DNA of 64,000 nt, from positions 120,562,043 to 120,626,042 of the forward strand of contig CAXKWD010000004.1 in NCBI GenBank assembly GCA_964059195.1, read 5' to 3'. The DNA comes from Ectobius pallidus (taxonomy: Eukaryota; Arthropoda; Insecta; Blattodea; Ectobiidae). A program made the translations under genes and the position numbers. Below, in pieces: positions 32,568 to 46,439 of this stretch. Position 1 is the stretch's first letter. Every line of letters starts with the position of its first letter. The notes under the pieces were generated by a model, which was not told the DNA's origin, did no database searches, and saw only the letters and a list, made by a program, of their open reading frames with translations.

Positions 32568-33623
32568 AGCAGCATCAGCAGCAGTGGTAAGGAAAGAAGT
32601 ATCTATTCTACATTTTCTGTTCCACTGACAACGTCTTAAACTATTTATTTTCTCATTCCTAGGCTTTAGGAAAATTCGCTATTTTTAGTTGTCTTAATAT
32701 TTATCACCAGGGCCCGGATTCTGATGACCTAAAATTGTTTGAAAAATTACCTATAAAATGACCCTAAATTTTAAAGAAAACGACTTAATAATTATAAAAA
32801 ATGACCTAAAAACCCATATTTTATTTATGAAAAATTATTATTGTACACACAAAGTTATATACTAGTTTGTACATAATTTTAAAAACTGAAAATAAATGTA
32901 ATGTTGTGATTGCTCTTTTCTCACGGAAATTTATACTGGCACTGAGGCACTGGTGAGTCAAAATTCGGCACATCCTTTTGTGGTCTGCCGGATTATATTG
33001 TTGTTTATTGAGGGTAAACAGTAATTTGCACTCTCAAATCCAAGCAGCTGGCAGACTCTGGTGCCAAGTCAATCTAATAACAAGGTTAATATAATACAAA
33101 ATTTTGGCGTTTCTTTGATTCTCACTTCCGACTGAGACATGTCAACACTTTAACGACGAGTTTTTCCTTCTTGCTTTAAACAAACAACACTTCACAGACA
33201 GCACCGCTAGCGACGAAAAAAAGGTAATACACTCAAAAGTACGGTAAATACATGAAAATGACTAAATAAGGAAGAAAATGACACGAAAATGACAAAATAA
33301 TGACCTAAAATTGAAATAAATGCCCTAAAAATATAAAATTGCATAGAATTACAAAAATGACCTAATAAAAATGCATTTCAATAATCTAGAGGCCATGATT
33401 AGGATTTATCCACAAGTTGGCAATGTTTATGCAGCATCAATAAAAAGATGACATGTCACTAGAATCCAGGTCCTGTTTATCACCTTTAACACCTAAACGT
33501 CCCCGATGAAAGTATTTGGGGTATGTTCCCTCATACCTCGAAGCTTTCCGATTGTGCCATATATGCCTACTTCTGGAGGATCGATGAACCTCTATAATTA
33601 TACATAGCTTGTGTATGGAGGGT

Positions 33624-33680
<57 letters not shown>

Positions 33681-35980
33681 AATACATATAGGATGAGTTT
33701 ATACATTGTTTGTATATTATATTAAATATTCCAATTTTGACTTAGTTAACCATAATAGGCATTCTGATAAAAATGTGAAAAAATTGTTTTGTACTCCCAG
33801 ATAGCCTACGTGTAGCAACAGAAAGTGTATACTTAAAAATAAAAGATAAAATATGTCAGCAACAAATTATTTTATTATTGGTTGATTTCATATGGATTGA
33901 CCCTTACCGTTTTGTTTTTCATTTTTCCTTCTATCGGGATCCTTGGCACCAAGAATTCCAAATTATACAAAGGTCTGTGCTTTACTTTGTGCAAATTATA
34001 CCTAGGTATACGAGAGAAAGTCAATACATATTCGCAGACAATTTTATAATTTATTTAATAAGTTTTAGAGTCGTGACACGAAGAAAGTCTTCAGCTTTGT
34101 TCTACTTCTATAGCTCTATACATTAAGAAAATTAGGATTTTCACGGTTTTCTCAAGAATGGTCCCTATGATTTTGTTTATTGACGGCACAACAAAGACCT
34201 AAAACGTTTTTGGTACATTTTTAGTAGAGATTCTCTGATGGTAGTCACCTCTTCCACAACTTCAGACGTTTAGATCTTTTATTTTGTGTGTCCCCATATC
34301 CCTTAGGCCTATATTAAACAGCAGACGGATTGTCAAATAGTATACTAGCTGAGAGCTATTTATTTTTACCTATGAATAATAATAATAATTATTGTTGTAA
34401 TCTACATTATTACCATTTTAAATGAATACTGGTAAATACATCTACTACATTTCTCAGAAAAGTTATTTCAAATAAATTTTTATGTAGGCTTTACGTCTGT
34501 AATTCCTTCAGCTCGTTTTCTTCCACTTCTTCGTAACATTGGGTTGCGCTTATCTACCGTTTGAATTGGAAAAGCAAGTAGTAATCTCATTTAGAGTGCG
34601 CTGTAGCCCTTCCCAAGTCCCATGATTGTTCTCCATTGATTTCGATTGTATTTTTCTTTTTCATCCTCTGAGCCCAGTGTCCTTAGATGTACTCGCTGAT
34701 ATCACGGTTACTACAGCATTCTACTACTCTGATCTTCTGCTGTCTTGTAATGTATTACTATGCGGCTGAAATCTGTTCCTATGTTATTTATGTGAGTTTT
34801 GCAATAAACCACAAATCTGCACAACCGTAACTATTTTTCTTGCTGATAAAATATTTAAAAAATCGTATACTACACTTTCTAAATATTTTTCAATATTTAT
34901 TTATTTATTTAATAAATATTTATACAAAACAAGACCACATTTGAAACATTGAAAATTGGTGGGACAGATTGAAACTACATTCATTTATAAAGAGGAGGGA
35001 GTAAGTCTGATCAATTTTGGTTCTAAAAAAATTAAAAAAATATATATATATCAATTATGAACACTTACGTAGATAATAGCATATAGACATTTTTTAGAAC
35101 CTTGCGGTTGTTACAAATATCTGAAAGTATGCCATGTTTAAAAGGCTACGATCGCTTTGCCTTTAAAATTCCATCCCATGTGAGATTATTAAATCCGCCA
35201 AAAATTCAAATTTTGTATATAAATTAGCTTTTGATTTTCATAAAACACTTAGACAGTGTAGCCGGTCCGATGTAGTAATGACAAAATATTCTGTTTACAC
35301 TAAAGTGTCCGCAGAGCTTTGACTTTACTTAAAATCTTCTTAATATAATCTATCCACATTCAAACTCAACAAATTTTAAGACAGAAAGGTGAAATTTTCA
35401 CTTCATGCCCTTCAACAGTCTTAATTTACTTTCGGCAGTAGACATTATCAATTTTGTAAATTTAAGACCCGAAGGGTTTTCTTGTTTCAGACATGATTAT
35501 ATTTTAAAATATAGCTCACATTGTCAGTACTTGTTTCTAAACCGAACTATCCGAACTGACCGGGTGGCGCAGCAACGATTGTTGGCGAGCCATTGTTTCC
35601 ATAGCTATGTTGCTGTGTTCTTCAGAGCTGAGAACTAGCCAGCCCTGAAGAAGTCAGCTGCTTGGCAGTGGAAAGGAAACGTAAGCTCACCAAGAATCGA
35701 CGCTTAAGCACCCGGATAGCTTGATTGTTAAAAATCCGGCCCGGATACTTAGAAATGTATTTCTAAACAATCCAAAGCTATTACACAAACAATTCTTATA
35801 GGTAACATAAACTAGTATGAGTAGTATTTGGAATTTCGTTAAATTTAAATAATTCTTAACACGTTTGACTGGAGGGAAATTAAACTTCACTACACCAGTT
35901 CGTGAGACGCGTATGTAGTACCCAACATTAAGCTTCTAGCATAAAAAGTGGAGAAATGGATCATAGTAGCATTAATGTTA
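32568..35980. other. Unassigned interval with scattered repeats
   Basis: 32708-33380 is rich in the recurring motif ATGACCTAAAA in one orientation, begins CAGGGCCCGGATT, and may be a decayed non-autonomous element. 33628-33674 is a (TA)n tract. No gene was recognised from 33700 to 35980; the short frames near 33878-34126 and 35405-35638 lack domains. Confidence 0.4.
33628..33674. repeat. (TA)n microsatellite
   Basis: About 47 bases of uninterrupted TA. Confidence 0.95.
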
Positions 35981-35989
35981 TACAAAAAA

Positions 35990-36450
35990 AAGAACTGATG
36001 TTATTACGAATTTATTACAATGACATTTCAAGGGAAATAGCTGAAAGAAATTTGTATTGACTCAATTTTTAAAAATATGAAAACCAGTGTGAATTTCTTC
36101 TGTAGTTAAGCTGGAATTTGGTGGAAAACAAACTGCACCTATGATATTCTTAACACTATTGTAATAGAATTTCACCCATATAGATTTATTATTTCACTCT
36201 AAGGAGAAAATCTGCTCCGGTCTTAATAAGGCTTTAATTGCTAATAAAACACCTCCTCCTGTTGTTCGCGAAGAATCCCTGTCTTTGCGAAATACGAAAT
36301 ATTTTTTATCAAACAATTCAGAATAAAAATGTTATCGGTTAACCAGGTCTCTGAAAAGCTTACAATATCAAGATTATAATATTATTGTATAATACTTGAG
36401 ATTTTGTGCTTAGGCCACTTATATTTTGATAGTAAATACTAGCTTTTTTA
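35990..36450 (-). pseudogene. LINE endonuclease remnant (CR1/jockey type)
   Basis: Minus-strand reading gives, in order and across a few frameshifts, IYYQNISGLSTKS (near 36430), DIVSFSETWL (near 36375), FRKDRDSSRTTGGGVLLAIK (near 36300-36240) and VKFYYNSVKNIIGAVCFPPN (near 36170-36115). These are the successive blocks of an AP-type LINE endonuclease. At least one in-frame stop interrupts it. The 140-aa minus frame just upstream (36841-36419) overlaps its start but has no identifiable domain. The matching RT is absent here. Confidence 0.75.
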
Positions 36451-36841
36451 TATTACTCACGGTCCATAAATTATAGGAGAAAACTTGTGCGGAATTTGAA
36501 TTTTTTGTAGATTTTTTCGGATGTAATAGGCAGAATAGGTGTTGCCTCGCCTTTTTGCACAAAGATTCGGCCATTTTGTTATAATATTCTACGTAATAAT
36601 TTAAGTTATTCCATAAAGTCAAATAGACGTAGAACAAAATGAAGCGTTGAAAATATTTTACTAGCTGCAATTGTTTAACTAAAGATCGTGTTTTCAGATC
36701 GAGAAATATGGTATAATATAATCGAGTATTTTGACTGAAAAGCAACTTAAATATCTTACTTTTAATATGGAAATAAGAGCCCAAGACAATATAATTTCGA
36801 TTGCATGAGTATTCTGTTAACGTAGGTCTGTGTTTAATCAT

Positions 36842-39300
36842 TGATATCAGAGATTCAAGTTGCAGGTCATAGGTCTTATTTCCATGTAAAGGTAATACTT
36901 CAAATTTTCAACTGTGGTAAGAGTGTTTTTTTCAAATCAAATTGCACTTTTGACTGAAACATGGCCTCAGCAAACTTGATAGTTCTTCGTTTGAACTAGT
37001 TGAACTAGTTTGAAATAGTTGAGTTTGCCACTATTACATTCCACGAATACTTTAAGTCGTCAATCCTTTGTTCTTTCTCAAACCTTCCTCTCTTTAAAAA
37101 CCCCTGTGCTATGTGCTCACTTCTATATCAGTTTTTCAACTGTGAGATCGATTATATTCTTCGTAAGTCTTGCAGATTTCTTATTTTAAGAGAAATGTTT
37201 TTCTTGCTCAGTAAGACAAGGTAAAGGAACTTCACTTTATAATCTACAAATTCCGTTTTTCTTTTTGGAACAATATTTGCATTAAATTTTCTGGGAATTT
37301 GTTACTTGGCTATCAGTTGTTGAAATCAAATAAAATTCTTCTCCAAGCATTCTTCCGTTGCTGTTTTTGCATATTATGGAATATTATAATATTTCGGGTA
37401 AAGTTATACTAACGTAATAAATAATCATAGCAGAATAAAATTAGCTAACACAAAGAATTTAATAATATTTAGCTTAGGCTATTTTAATTCCATATTCCTG
37501 TTAATATTTACATTTTAAGAAAAACTCGCCATATGTAAGCCTAGCTGCATTATAAAGGTTTATAAACAATATCGTAAAGATACAAGCCTCTTGCTTTCCT
37601 TGCAATAATTAAGTTTATACGGCAATATTAGTTTATTTGGGGTGCATGTGCACCCCGCCTGGTACGAGGAAGGTTAAAGTTAAGAGCGAAAACGTTAAAT
37701 GTTATGTTTGATATAAAATATATTTACACTACACAAAACAGCGGATGATGTACGGTAATAAAAATTAAATATTTATGATGAAAATAAATACTCTCTGTTT
37801 GATTTAGACTAATTCGTTTCAATTAATAATTATTTATGGCTGCGTAAAGAAAACTGCTCTCTATTATAGGTCGTGAGTTTAAGATTCCCGAATTTTGATA
37901 TTCGACATACTCGTATAAATGTGCTAAGGTTGCAAGCCTTACGCATCCCTAAATAGGATTGCTCCTTTATACATTTCTGTCAGAGACTGAGTCGACCCCA
38001 GTGTTAGAGTGCATGAGAAAGATTAGGACAAAAATTGAGAAATCGCAATGACCTCATGAGGAATAGAATCCGTGATCTTCCGGTATGTGTCTCAACGAAC
38101 TGCGCACGACATATTCCCAGTTGATGAAAAATATAGTTTTTTTTTTAAATTAATCTATACTATTCTTTACGATTTCTTCCTAAAACTTATCAAACATATG
38201 AAGATAGAGAAGGAAAACTGTTTACCTTAAATGTTGGAATACTACAAGATAATTTAATTTGAATCTTCTAAATCTATCGCTTTCCCGAAAGTAGATAACC
38301 CGCTAACAGTAAAGTTAGCCCTCATACATTTTATTTTTGAATGTGATTTACCAATGTTTCAAACCATCTGAACTTTTGCTTATCGCTTTAAGTTTTAATA
38401 TAAACCCTAAAACAAAAACTTTCCCAAAACATCAAGGATTCAAGGATGCAAGGATGATTTTTTTTTTTTTTTTCGATTTGCCTGACTAATATTTTAGCAA
38501 ACATAAGTTATCACTACCGTTGCGCCAAACATATCACTACTGGTGCATTATCTTCGATTTTTTAGTTAGTTCGTCTTGCTAAATTACAATTTATTTTTCT
38601 GTTATTAGGCTAGTTATTTAGTTAGCAAGAGTTTTATTTCCTAGAAGTATCGCTAAGTATATCTGTCTATTATCTGATTCACTAATACACTCATACATTA
38701 AACATAATATTATATTGTGGCACAAACATTTAACTCTATACCGGTACTGTTAACTGAACATCTTCATTGAAAGTAGGAATTATATGAAAGTAGGAAGTAT
38801 GTGAGCACACTCATATACTTCGAAATGTACTCTAAATTTTTTTAAAATTCAGACTGCGTGAAGAGTCTTTCTCATAGTACACCGACTTTAAAGGAGATAG
38901 TGGATATTTAAAAATTCAGTCACCATTTATGCAAAGTAAGGCTCCTTCTTTCTAAAGTTAATGTAATTTCTGGTCCTTCGCGCATGGAGTACATGAATAT
39001 TTATAGCCGTATTATTGTTTCCTTTTTCTAATAAATCTAGTTGGTAAAAAAATGGTAAGTGTGAGCTGTAAATATTGTGTAGTTACCGATTTACACATAT
39101 TCTATTAGTTTTTTTATTGAAAATGTATTTTATTGCTACGAAATGGATACATACAATGGAAAATGCGTATTATTTCCTAGAAAATACAATTTAAATGTAA
39201 GTACTTAATTTGTCAATTATAATTACAACTGTAAATCCGAAACAGCAATTATTGACCGTGTTCAGGGAGATCAGTTCATTAATTAGTTTAAAATACTATG
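36842..39300. other. Unassigned AT-rich interval
   Basis: It contains the short perfect palindrome GGGGTGCA-TG-TGCACCCC near 37638 and a possible tRNA-derived SINE scrap on the minus strand at about 38045-38115 (B-box-like GATTCTATTCC). No gene recognised. Confidence 0.35.
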
Positions 39301-39490
39301 AAAGAGCTGGAAGAATAATTACAGATGCAAGGAATATTTAGGTAGAAGTTAAATGTCTACTGAAATCAGGAAATGATTGTTTTTATGCAGTTTTGAAACT
39401 TTTATATTCTCATATTGTCCAGAAATTAAAAAATACAAATTAAGATAATCATCCTGCCGGTTGTATTATATAGATATGAGACATTGAAAC
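39301..39490 (+). pseudogene. Fragment of RTE-like endonuclease-reverse transcriptase LINE
   Basis: It aligns by eye with 58090-58290, sharing GTAGAAGTTAA and ATCCTGCCGGTTGTATTATA. It covers only the post-YADD part of the RT and is riddled with stops. It is a second, shorter relic of the family seen at 57.2-58.7 kb. Confidence 0.7.
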
Positions 39491-39718
39491 GAAAATGCGC
39501 GTATGGCGACTTTGATCATTCTCATTCAAAATACATTTCTTGCTCTGTTGTTTCACAGTGAATTGTCCTATTTTTATAATATTTTGTTTTAAATAATATT
39601 AATCTAAACCAAACAATTATAACTGGAATAATCAATTATTGAAACACATTCCAATTTAGATAGTTAAGAAGAGTGTTAAGTGGATTTAAGTGGACAAATT
39701 AATTATGGAGTGGATATA

Positions 39719-40555
39719 CAGTCAAACCTCCATATAGCGTCATTTGTGAGCCTTACCAGATTGTATCGTTATATGAGAGTTATTGTTATATTGAGGGAGT
39801 GTTATATACCACATATTAGGAAAATAGCATGCAGAATACTTTGTAATCTACAGGATAATTTAAGAAAAAGACTTGCAAAGAAGCGAAACATTATAATTGA
39901 TCACAAATCCAAATTTTCAACAACCGCTAACATCATAACTTCCGTTGAACTACTTTACACCCACACACTGCAAATTAATTATTCAGACTGGTTTAACATC
40001 ACAGTTCACGACAAGTTTTGAGCTTAGGCAAAAGGTATGCTAGAAATTTTGAACTCGTAAGAGGTAAAAAGAGGGGAGAAAATGATAGCAAATTCGCCAT
40101 ATAATGCAGCTATGGCAAAACTAAAACAACTTGCTCCTTATAGTGTTCTTATAATATGCGTTTTCAAGTGGCAACCCAATTCACAGTATGATTCTGCATA
40201 TAAAAGGGATTATTTTAACCTCAGTACCTATTTTCAGTCCCCTATTCAACCTTTCTCTTTTGGAATTTCTAAGAAATATAGACCTAACAGTGATCAGGCA
40301 CCCAGAAAACCAATTTTGGAGGCTAGAATGGACAGTAATCTCATACCAACCCCATCCACAGGGCTAAGCTACTGCTTTGCAATAGCAATTTAACTTCAAA
40401 ATATCTTTATAAAAGGGTGTTTTTAATACAGCTTCATTGTTGTAGGGAGTGAAGTTTAACATTATTAAGATGGGAAATTTTCCAGGACCAAATAAAACTA
40501 TCGCTAAATGCGGGTTTATCGTTATATAGATCTTCGATATACAGAGGTTTTATTT
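39719..40555. mobile_element. Candidate pogo/Tigger-like non-autonomous element
   Basis: The left end CAGTCAAACCTCCATATAGC follows a TA (39717-39718). The right end, read inverted, begins AATAAAACCTCTGTATATCG. The CAGT-AAACCTC opening is typical of pogo-group termini, but the right end is degraded. The two ORFs inside (39680-40021, 40082-40393) show no transposase motif. Confidence 0.45.
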
Positions 40556-41032
40556 ATGTAATTTTAGGCACACTCTTCACCGGGGTTCTTTTCTGAAGCA
40601 TACGTCAGAAAGTAGTGTAGTATAGATGGATGCTGCCTCGTGAACAACTTCGAATCTCGCTGCATGGGGACATGATTCTGGCAAGTATTTAGAAGTAGTA
40701 CGCATGCATTGCTTTAGTTTCCCTATTAGTTCAGTAATAGTAATTAATACACTACCGGTAGTTCCATACATTTCAGTACCATTTCTAAATACCTTCTTTA
40801 AAAAATACTTTACCTCGCGTTTACTACTGATTATAATCTGTTTTCAAACTAGTCTAATTAACTTATGTAAAATTCGATGTAGTGTTGCATCATTTTCTTC
40901 ATCCTTGGCCTTTGATTAATAGTTTTAACACAACATGCTGGTAATGTTCATACGTGCTCGCAGTCTAGGATGGGTGCTGTAATCTGCGCTGTCCATGTTT
41001 ACCTTGCCTAACTGCTGCCTTTAAAGTTATAT
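40556..41032. other. Unassigned interval
   Basis: No gene recognised. Confidence 0.4.
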
Positions 41033-41043
41033 TTGCTTATCTT

Positions 41044-41267
41044 GTCCGCCGCCGTGGGTGAGTTGGTAGCGCTCCTGCCTTCCACTCCGGCGGCCCGGGT
41101 TCGATTCCCGGCCGGGTTGGGGATTTTTCAGTAGTGAAAAATTTCTTTCCCGGGTTCAGGACTGGGTGTGTGTATGTGTCCTTAGGTTTAAGTAGGTAGG
41201 GGACTGGCGCACCCCGGTAACAAATCCGCTGTGAATATCGCGACCCAGAGGAGTAACTTCCTTCTTC
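41044..41267 (+). mobile_element. tRNA-derived SINE with exact target duplication
   Basis: A tRNA-like head (about 41047-41122) carries A-box-like GTGGGTGAGTTGGTAGCG and B-box GGTTCGATTCC, then a body and a CTT-rich tail. Direct repeats TTGCTTATCTT at 41033-41043 and 41268-41278 flank it. The same head occurs at 55172. Confidence 0.88.
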
Positions 41268-41278
41268 TTGCTTATCTT

Positions 41279-42064
41279 ATTTTTAGGGTCTTCAATTTAG
41301 AAACACTTTCAAGTTTCGTTAACATCATCCTAGGATTTAAGCCACTTCAGTTACTCACCTTAAAAACTAATTGTAACGTTTTGCATATATTTGTTTGCGA
41401 GAATTTTTTCTGATGTAATTTATTAACGAAGACCTGTTATTATTAATTCATAAATTGTGGATATTTCTCTAGTAATCGTCAAGAAAATTGAATGTTAACG
41501 TTGTAAGCTATTACACTTTAAGATTGTTTAGCTCAGGTCTACAGAACTAGCAGTGAGCATGTTGCAGCTGGTAAAACATCATGGATACATCATTAGTTCC
41601 TCGCCTGAGGCAGGGAAGGAAGTCATATGACTATACTCCGCACTGCCACTTATGAACAGGCAGCCTTATTTTATATGTTTTCATTAAATTGACTTTAGAA
41701 AGTTGTAGCCTTGGATAACATTAAGGAAAGAAGTTTCACATATAGGAAATAATCTATCCAGCGATGTTTCCTCACAAGTTGCCTAAAATGATTCATAACT
41801 TCAAAAATTAAATCGTAATCACCTGCCAAGCTACAGATTGTTAAACATATCTTTACTATTTACGTACAATTTAAAATAGAAAGGTGCCCAGCCGTTGTAA
41901 AAATGTTACTCGTGGATTAATTATAAATAAGACTATCATAAGTAGCCTCTTTGGTGTGTACACACTGGTATTGAATTTCAAAATTATTTTGACTATTTTA
42001 TAAGATAAAGAACCCCCTCCCAGAGCATAACTGATGTCAGATAAATTAATTCATTTTGATGTCC
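41279..42064. other. Unassigned interval
   Basis: No gene recognised. Confidence 0.4.
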
Positions 42065-42905
42065 TATGCTTGTTTTAGACCCTTTAGTTTTTTAGTAAAG
42101 ATATCCTTACATATTTCTCCAGAGGCACATTTTCTACGGTGATACTGGTACCCCATAAATAAATAATAACACAGTTTATGTAACCGAAAAGCTTTAACGA
42201 GTTTTAAATTTCATCTCAACATAGTAATTTTGTATAGCTGAAGGCTGATGGTTAAGATACACGAACAAGAGTGCCATAAAACATTAAAAACAATCCCTCA
42301 AATAAACCATGAAAATAAAAATTACGAGGGCTGAGACCATACAGAATAACATTGGCACCAAAACTAAATTAACAGTGTACGGGCGCCCATCTCTCCTCAC
42401 AAAGAATGCAAAAACATAGCATAAAGCAAACGGAATATTAATAAGAACTGAAACCAGTAGAAATGGCAAATCAATAAGAAAATAAACTAAACAGCTGCTG
42501 GTGCGTGAAGTTAATTTAACCTAACATGGTAAATTGAATAAAACGCGAACCTACGGAAATAAATAGAACCCACCAGCGCAATAGAACATTTAGGTATAAA
42601 TTCTGCACACCTGAAATTACTTGAAGTAATTGGAAGTACACAAAAGGTACTCCGTCATAGCTCTTGATTGAACTCTCTCAGGCAGTTAACTGACTAAGCG
42701 TGAAAGCAGCATACGCATACGCTCACATAAACATGGACGGCCAAGTTTAGAAACACGCGTCCGAAATAGCAGACTGAAAATGTAAACAGACAAAACGGAA
42801 GCAAGATACATCAGTTTCTGAGCAGATATGCGCGAAATATTACAACAAAACATGAGAAATGAGAAAGTGATGGTGCTCAAAATATAGCCTAACTGGCACA
42901 TCCTA
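42065..42905. repeat. Dispersed 840-bp repeat, copy 1
   Basis: It is collinear with 46945-48448 once the hAT insertion there is removed, at roughly 80-85% identity by eye. Both copies keep a hydrophobic minus-strand frame containing VNLV(L/V)VP(M/L)LFCM and FIFMVYLRD, so it may derive from a membrane-protein gene. Other frames are broken. No family could be assigned. Confidence 0.6.
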
Positions 42906-45590
42906 GCACAAAAAAATGGTAGATTTTTATATACATATCTTCCAGATTGCCTATTTGAATTTATACCGAGCTAACTGAATTTTGCTTTTTCACTAAAAAC
43001 CTGAACAGTCACTGAAGAAAGGCCTGTAGAGAGAGCAAGCAATTCCATGAACTGCGTATTCTCCACCACACACCAGAAATAGCTCTGAATAAGTATCAGC
43101 AAATGCGCACAGTATGTAAGCACTACTTTTAGCGTCCATGTCGTATACAGGCCATTTCAACAAAGAGCTACTGATCGAGACGGAAAGGGAAGTAACATGG
43201 AGGTAAAAATTGAAACAAGAAAGATTGGCCATAAGGGATATGTAAATCGTATAGAGGAAAGCAGAGTGGAAAGCCAAAAATTTAACGGAATGATCAGTTT
43301 GTGGTAATGGGAAATATGAAGTAGTTGACTTTATGTAGTAGCTGTAACTTGTAGCAATAATCAGGAGATGAGTAGCAAGTTCATTAGCATCCACTGCCTG
43401 GTGACTAACATATATAGTACTTGGTGAGTAGATAGTTTGAGTACATTGTAAGGTAGCCTGTAGATGTATGTGATGTATTTATAATAAACAGTAGAAAGTA
43501 GTCCTTTTGCATGTTTGGGTGGAGGAACAGATGATCTCTCAGAAGACGACCAGCGAATCAGAAATCCAGCAGTGATATCTTACCCAATTAATTGTTTCAG
43601 ATCAGCGGAACTTTTGGGCGTCCTCAAATATAGCAGGAGGAGAACCAGAATCGCTGACAGAAGAGGTGCCTCAGGTTAGTGAGAGCAAGAAAACTCAGTA
43701 GAATTCAGCCAGTGAATAATGGGCCAGGGAAGACTGCCCAAAACATCATAAACGGGCAACAGAGTCACGTACTTAAAATGCAAAAAACAGCGGCAGAAAC
43801 AAATATTGCCAAAAGAAATCCCCCTTTTTTAACTACATAATTTTATCTGTGGAAAATGAAAATAACTGAAATAATTCATTTAAGTAAATTGAAAGCAAGT
43901 AACAGTGTGATCTGTATGATCTTGAATTGTTAAATATAATTATAAATAATAGATTAATTACATAAAAATTGTTTGAGTAAAACGTGCTTAACACGTCATA
44001 TTACAATAATTATTTTGCCATAATAAGAATATACAATTTGAGTTTTACATGAATGTAATACTTTTTTATTCAAACAGTTTTAAACTCAAATTTAATAACA
44101 TTTGGAATGCTATTGTAAGATAAAATGCATATATTTAAAGAAAATTAATGTTTGGAAATTTTTTTATTATTAAAACTACAAAGCTTGACAAAACAGTGAT
44201 AACTAAAAGGATTTGGTAAAAAGAAAATGACTAATGTACCTTGTGCATATTCGGTGAAAAATGAAGTAATTAATAGAAAAAACAAATTTATTGAAAGTAA
44301 GAGACTTTGATGAAAGGACCTTGTTTTATTTTTAATGAAATTTTAGTTTTAATGGGGGGAAAACCGTGTTTCAAATTTTACGAAATGGAGTAATTGAAAA
44401 TCCGGTCCAAGGAAAGCTAGGAGCACCAGATGAAGATTAATTTAAAAAATAACTGGCTTCCTTAACTAAGAATGAACATATTCATTAGGTGTTCTAGGCC
44501 TAGCTAGAGAGAAGGCTTTCATTATAGTGTAAATAGAAATTACGCTTTATTTACTGCCAATTTTACGGGAATCAAACTAAAGGAAACAAAAACCTCGGGA
44601 CTGGGACCGCAATGGCCATGCATCGCTACTGTAATTAACTGGATAGTTCAAAGTGGTCCATGAACAAGGATCAAAATCTAAACCTCCACGAAATTAAAAG
44701 GCGTGCCGGAAGCCGCGAACTGAAACCGGACACGTCCCGTGGTGGGGTAAGAGACTGCCAAACAGCAGCAGTAAAACGCAAATCCCCACTAAACGTAAGA
44801 CTGATCTATAAAAGTGATAGTAACAATAAAACATATCCTGTATTACCAAATTACATATTTTGACAATAACAACTTATGCGAAAGATCCAAAAGCTCTAAG
44901 CTTAAATGTTACCAATCAGGTTTGTTTTCTTTTTGTTTATCATGAGTTAATCCGCCATAAACGTTTGAAATACCCACGTCACAATATTAAAGATGGGCAT
45001 GAACAATTGATTTTGTTTCCCTTAAGAAGTTAATGTAAGAAAAAGGAGTGTAGTAAAGAAAAATTTTAAATAGTGAAATACTGCATTGCATTTAGTAACA
45101 ACATCAGACGTGGTCCCAGTACAATTACATTAAAATTTAAACTTTGTGATTTTGATAACTGATAGTTGGGGAGTTATAAATGAAGACGGAGAAGTCATGT
45201 GTTTTATTTTTTTCAGAACCAGACGGAGATAACCTCTAGTTTAAGGTAGGTATGCAGAAGAAAGCAACGAAGAAAAGAAACTGAGGAGAGTGGGCAGCCA
45301 ACATAAAAGGGACAGCAACAACCAGAACTCACAACACGCCAGACAAACGAAGAATGGGAATATATTTTTTTACAAAATCGAAGGAATGTAACAGAAAACC
45401 GAAAAAAAAGTATAGAACGGTAAATAAAGACAAAGAAAAGGAGATTGAGAGAGAATTTCGGCCAATTGTTTTTCTAAATCCCGCATGTCCTCCTCGGTTA
45501 CTTCAAGTTGATTACTCAAGGCAAGTATTTCTTGATCTAACTCACTACACTTACTGCACCCTTCGTTATTAATTATGGGTATAGCGAAAC
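42906..45590. other. Unassigned interval
   Basis: The 133-aa minus frame at 43394-42993 continues beyond the repeat and is moderately hydrophobic, but I cannot place it in a family. Nothing else recognised. Confidence 0.35.
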
Positions 45591-45596
45591 GGTCTG

Positions 45597-46434
45597 TTAG
45601 CGCCGCAGCAGAAGGGCCAGAAACTGCCGAATTAATTTCTTGAAAGTTTGGCTTGAAATTACTAAAAGCAGGGGCACCCTGTTCCTACTAGACTTCCAAC
45701 AATGTTTTCTAATATGTCCCGTAGATTTAGAACGGTAACAAAACACGCTTTTACCATTTCCTTTGTGTTTTAGGTTAGGCCTATGAGACAAACATGATTA
45801 TTCCACCTACAAGACTTGGTTTCTGGTATCAGAGAATAATTTTCAGAAAGACTCTCGCGAGCAGCGGCCATATTGGCTAGCTTTGGGCCAAGAAACCCGA
45901 GTTGTTGCCAGGTAGTAGTGGGCGGAGACTCACTAAGAAATAAAGCCCGTACCTCAGCTATCTCGGCGTCGGCTCCAACAACAGTGATGGCTGTTGTTCA
46001 GCAAAATTTAGCTGCAGAGCCGCGCCACTAAATCTGCATCTTCGATGCACGCCAAGAAACGTTCGCCGGGATGCTGAGCGGGGAAATAATATTTCATAAC
46101 CAAATCATGCAGCACACGGCCAGGGAAGAAATCTCTAATAATGGAGTTTTGAAATTCCCGCACAGTACACCATGGATTTACACCTTCAGAAATATAGTGC
46201 AGTAATTGCCCACTAAGAAAAGGAGAAATTAATAGTAAAGCTTGATCCTGCGGAAGTTTGAAAACTTCTATTTACCTGCCGAATTGAACTAAAAACTTTA
46301 AAATTTTCAAAACCTTTTCATGGTGATCAAGTTTGATTTCCGGGCAAGTTTTAACCAGATCCTGCAAGAACATGGAAGCTCGGCGCCTTTAAAGTTAAAT
46401 ACGGGGTCAGAATTATAAATAGATTGCGCCATGT
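45597..46434 (-). pseudogene. LTR-retrotransposon gag relic
   Basis: From ATG 46434 the minus strand reads MAQSIYNSDPVFNFKGAE. After one frameshift near 46380 it continues with SMFLQDLVKTCPEIKLDHHE and, past an in-frame TAA near 46275, with GQLLHYISEGVNPWCTVREF and HDLVMKYYFPAQHPGERF, a capsid-like helical domain. Near 45750-45710 a decayed zinc knuckle reads CYRSKSTGHIRKHC, with the second Cys replaced by Ser. It is unrelated in sequence to the gag at 6687-8681. The leader or LTR probably lies at about 46440-46940, but no matching second LTR is visible. Confidence 0.65.
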
Positions 46435-46439
46435 TGTAC

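Noticed and set aside
36419..36841. 140-aa minus ORF as a host gene
   Set aside because: It overlaps the start of a LINE endonuclease relic and has no recognisable domain; low-complexity aromatic/Lys composition typical of AT-rich noncoding DNA.
39680..40393. ORFs of 113 and 103 aa as a transposase
   Set aside because: They lie within a pogo-like non-autonomous element but show no DDE or helix-turn-helix motif.
42993..43394. 133-aa minus ORF as a chemoreceptor gene
   Set aside because: Moderately hydrophobic, but no conserved receptor motif, no splice structure, and neighbouring frames are broken; kept only as part of an unassigned interval.
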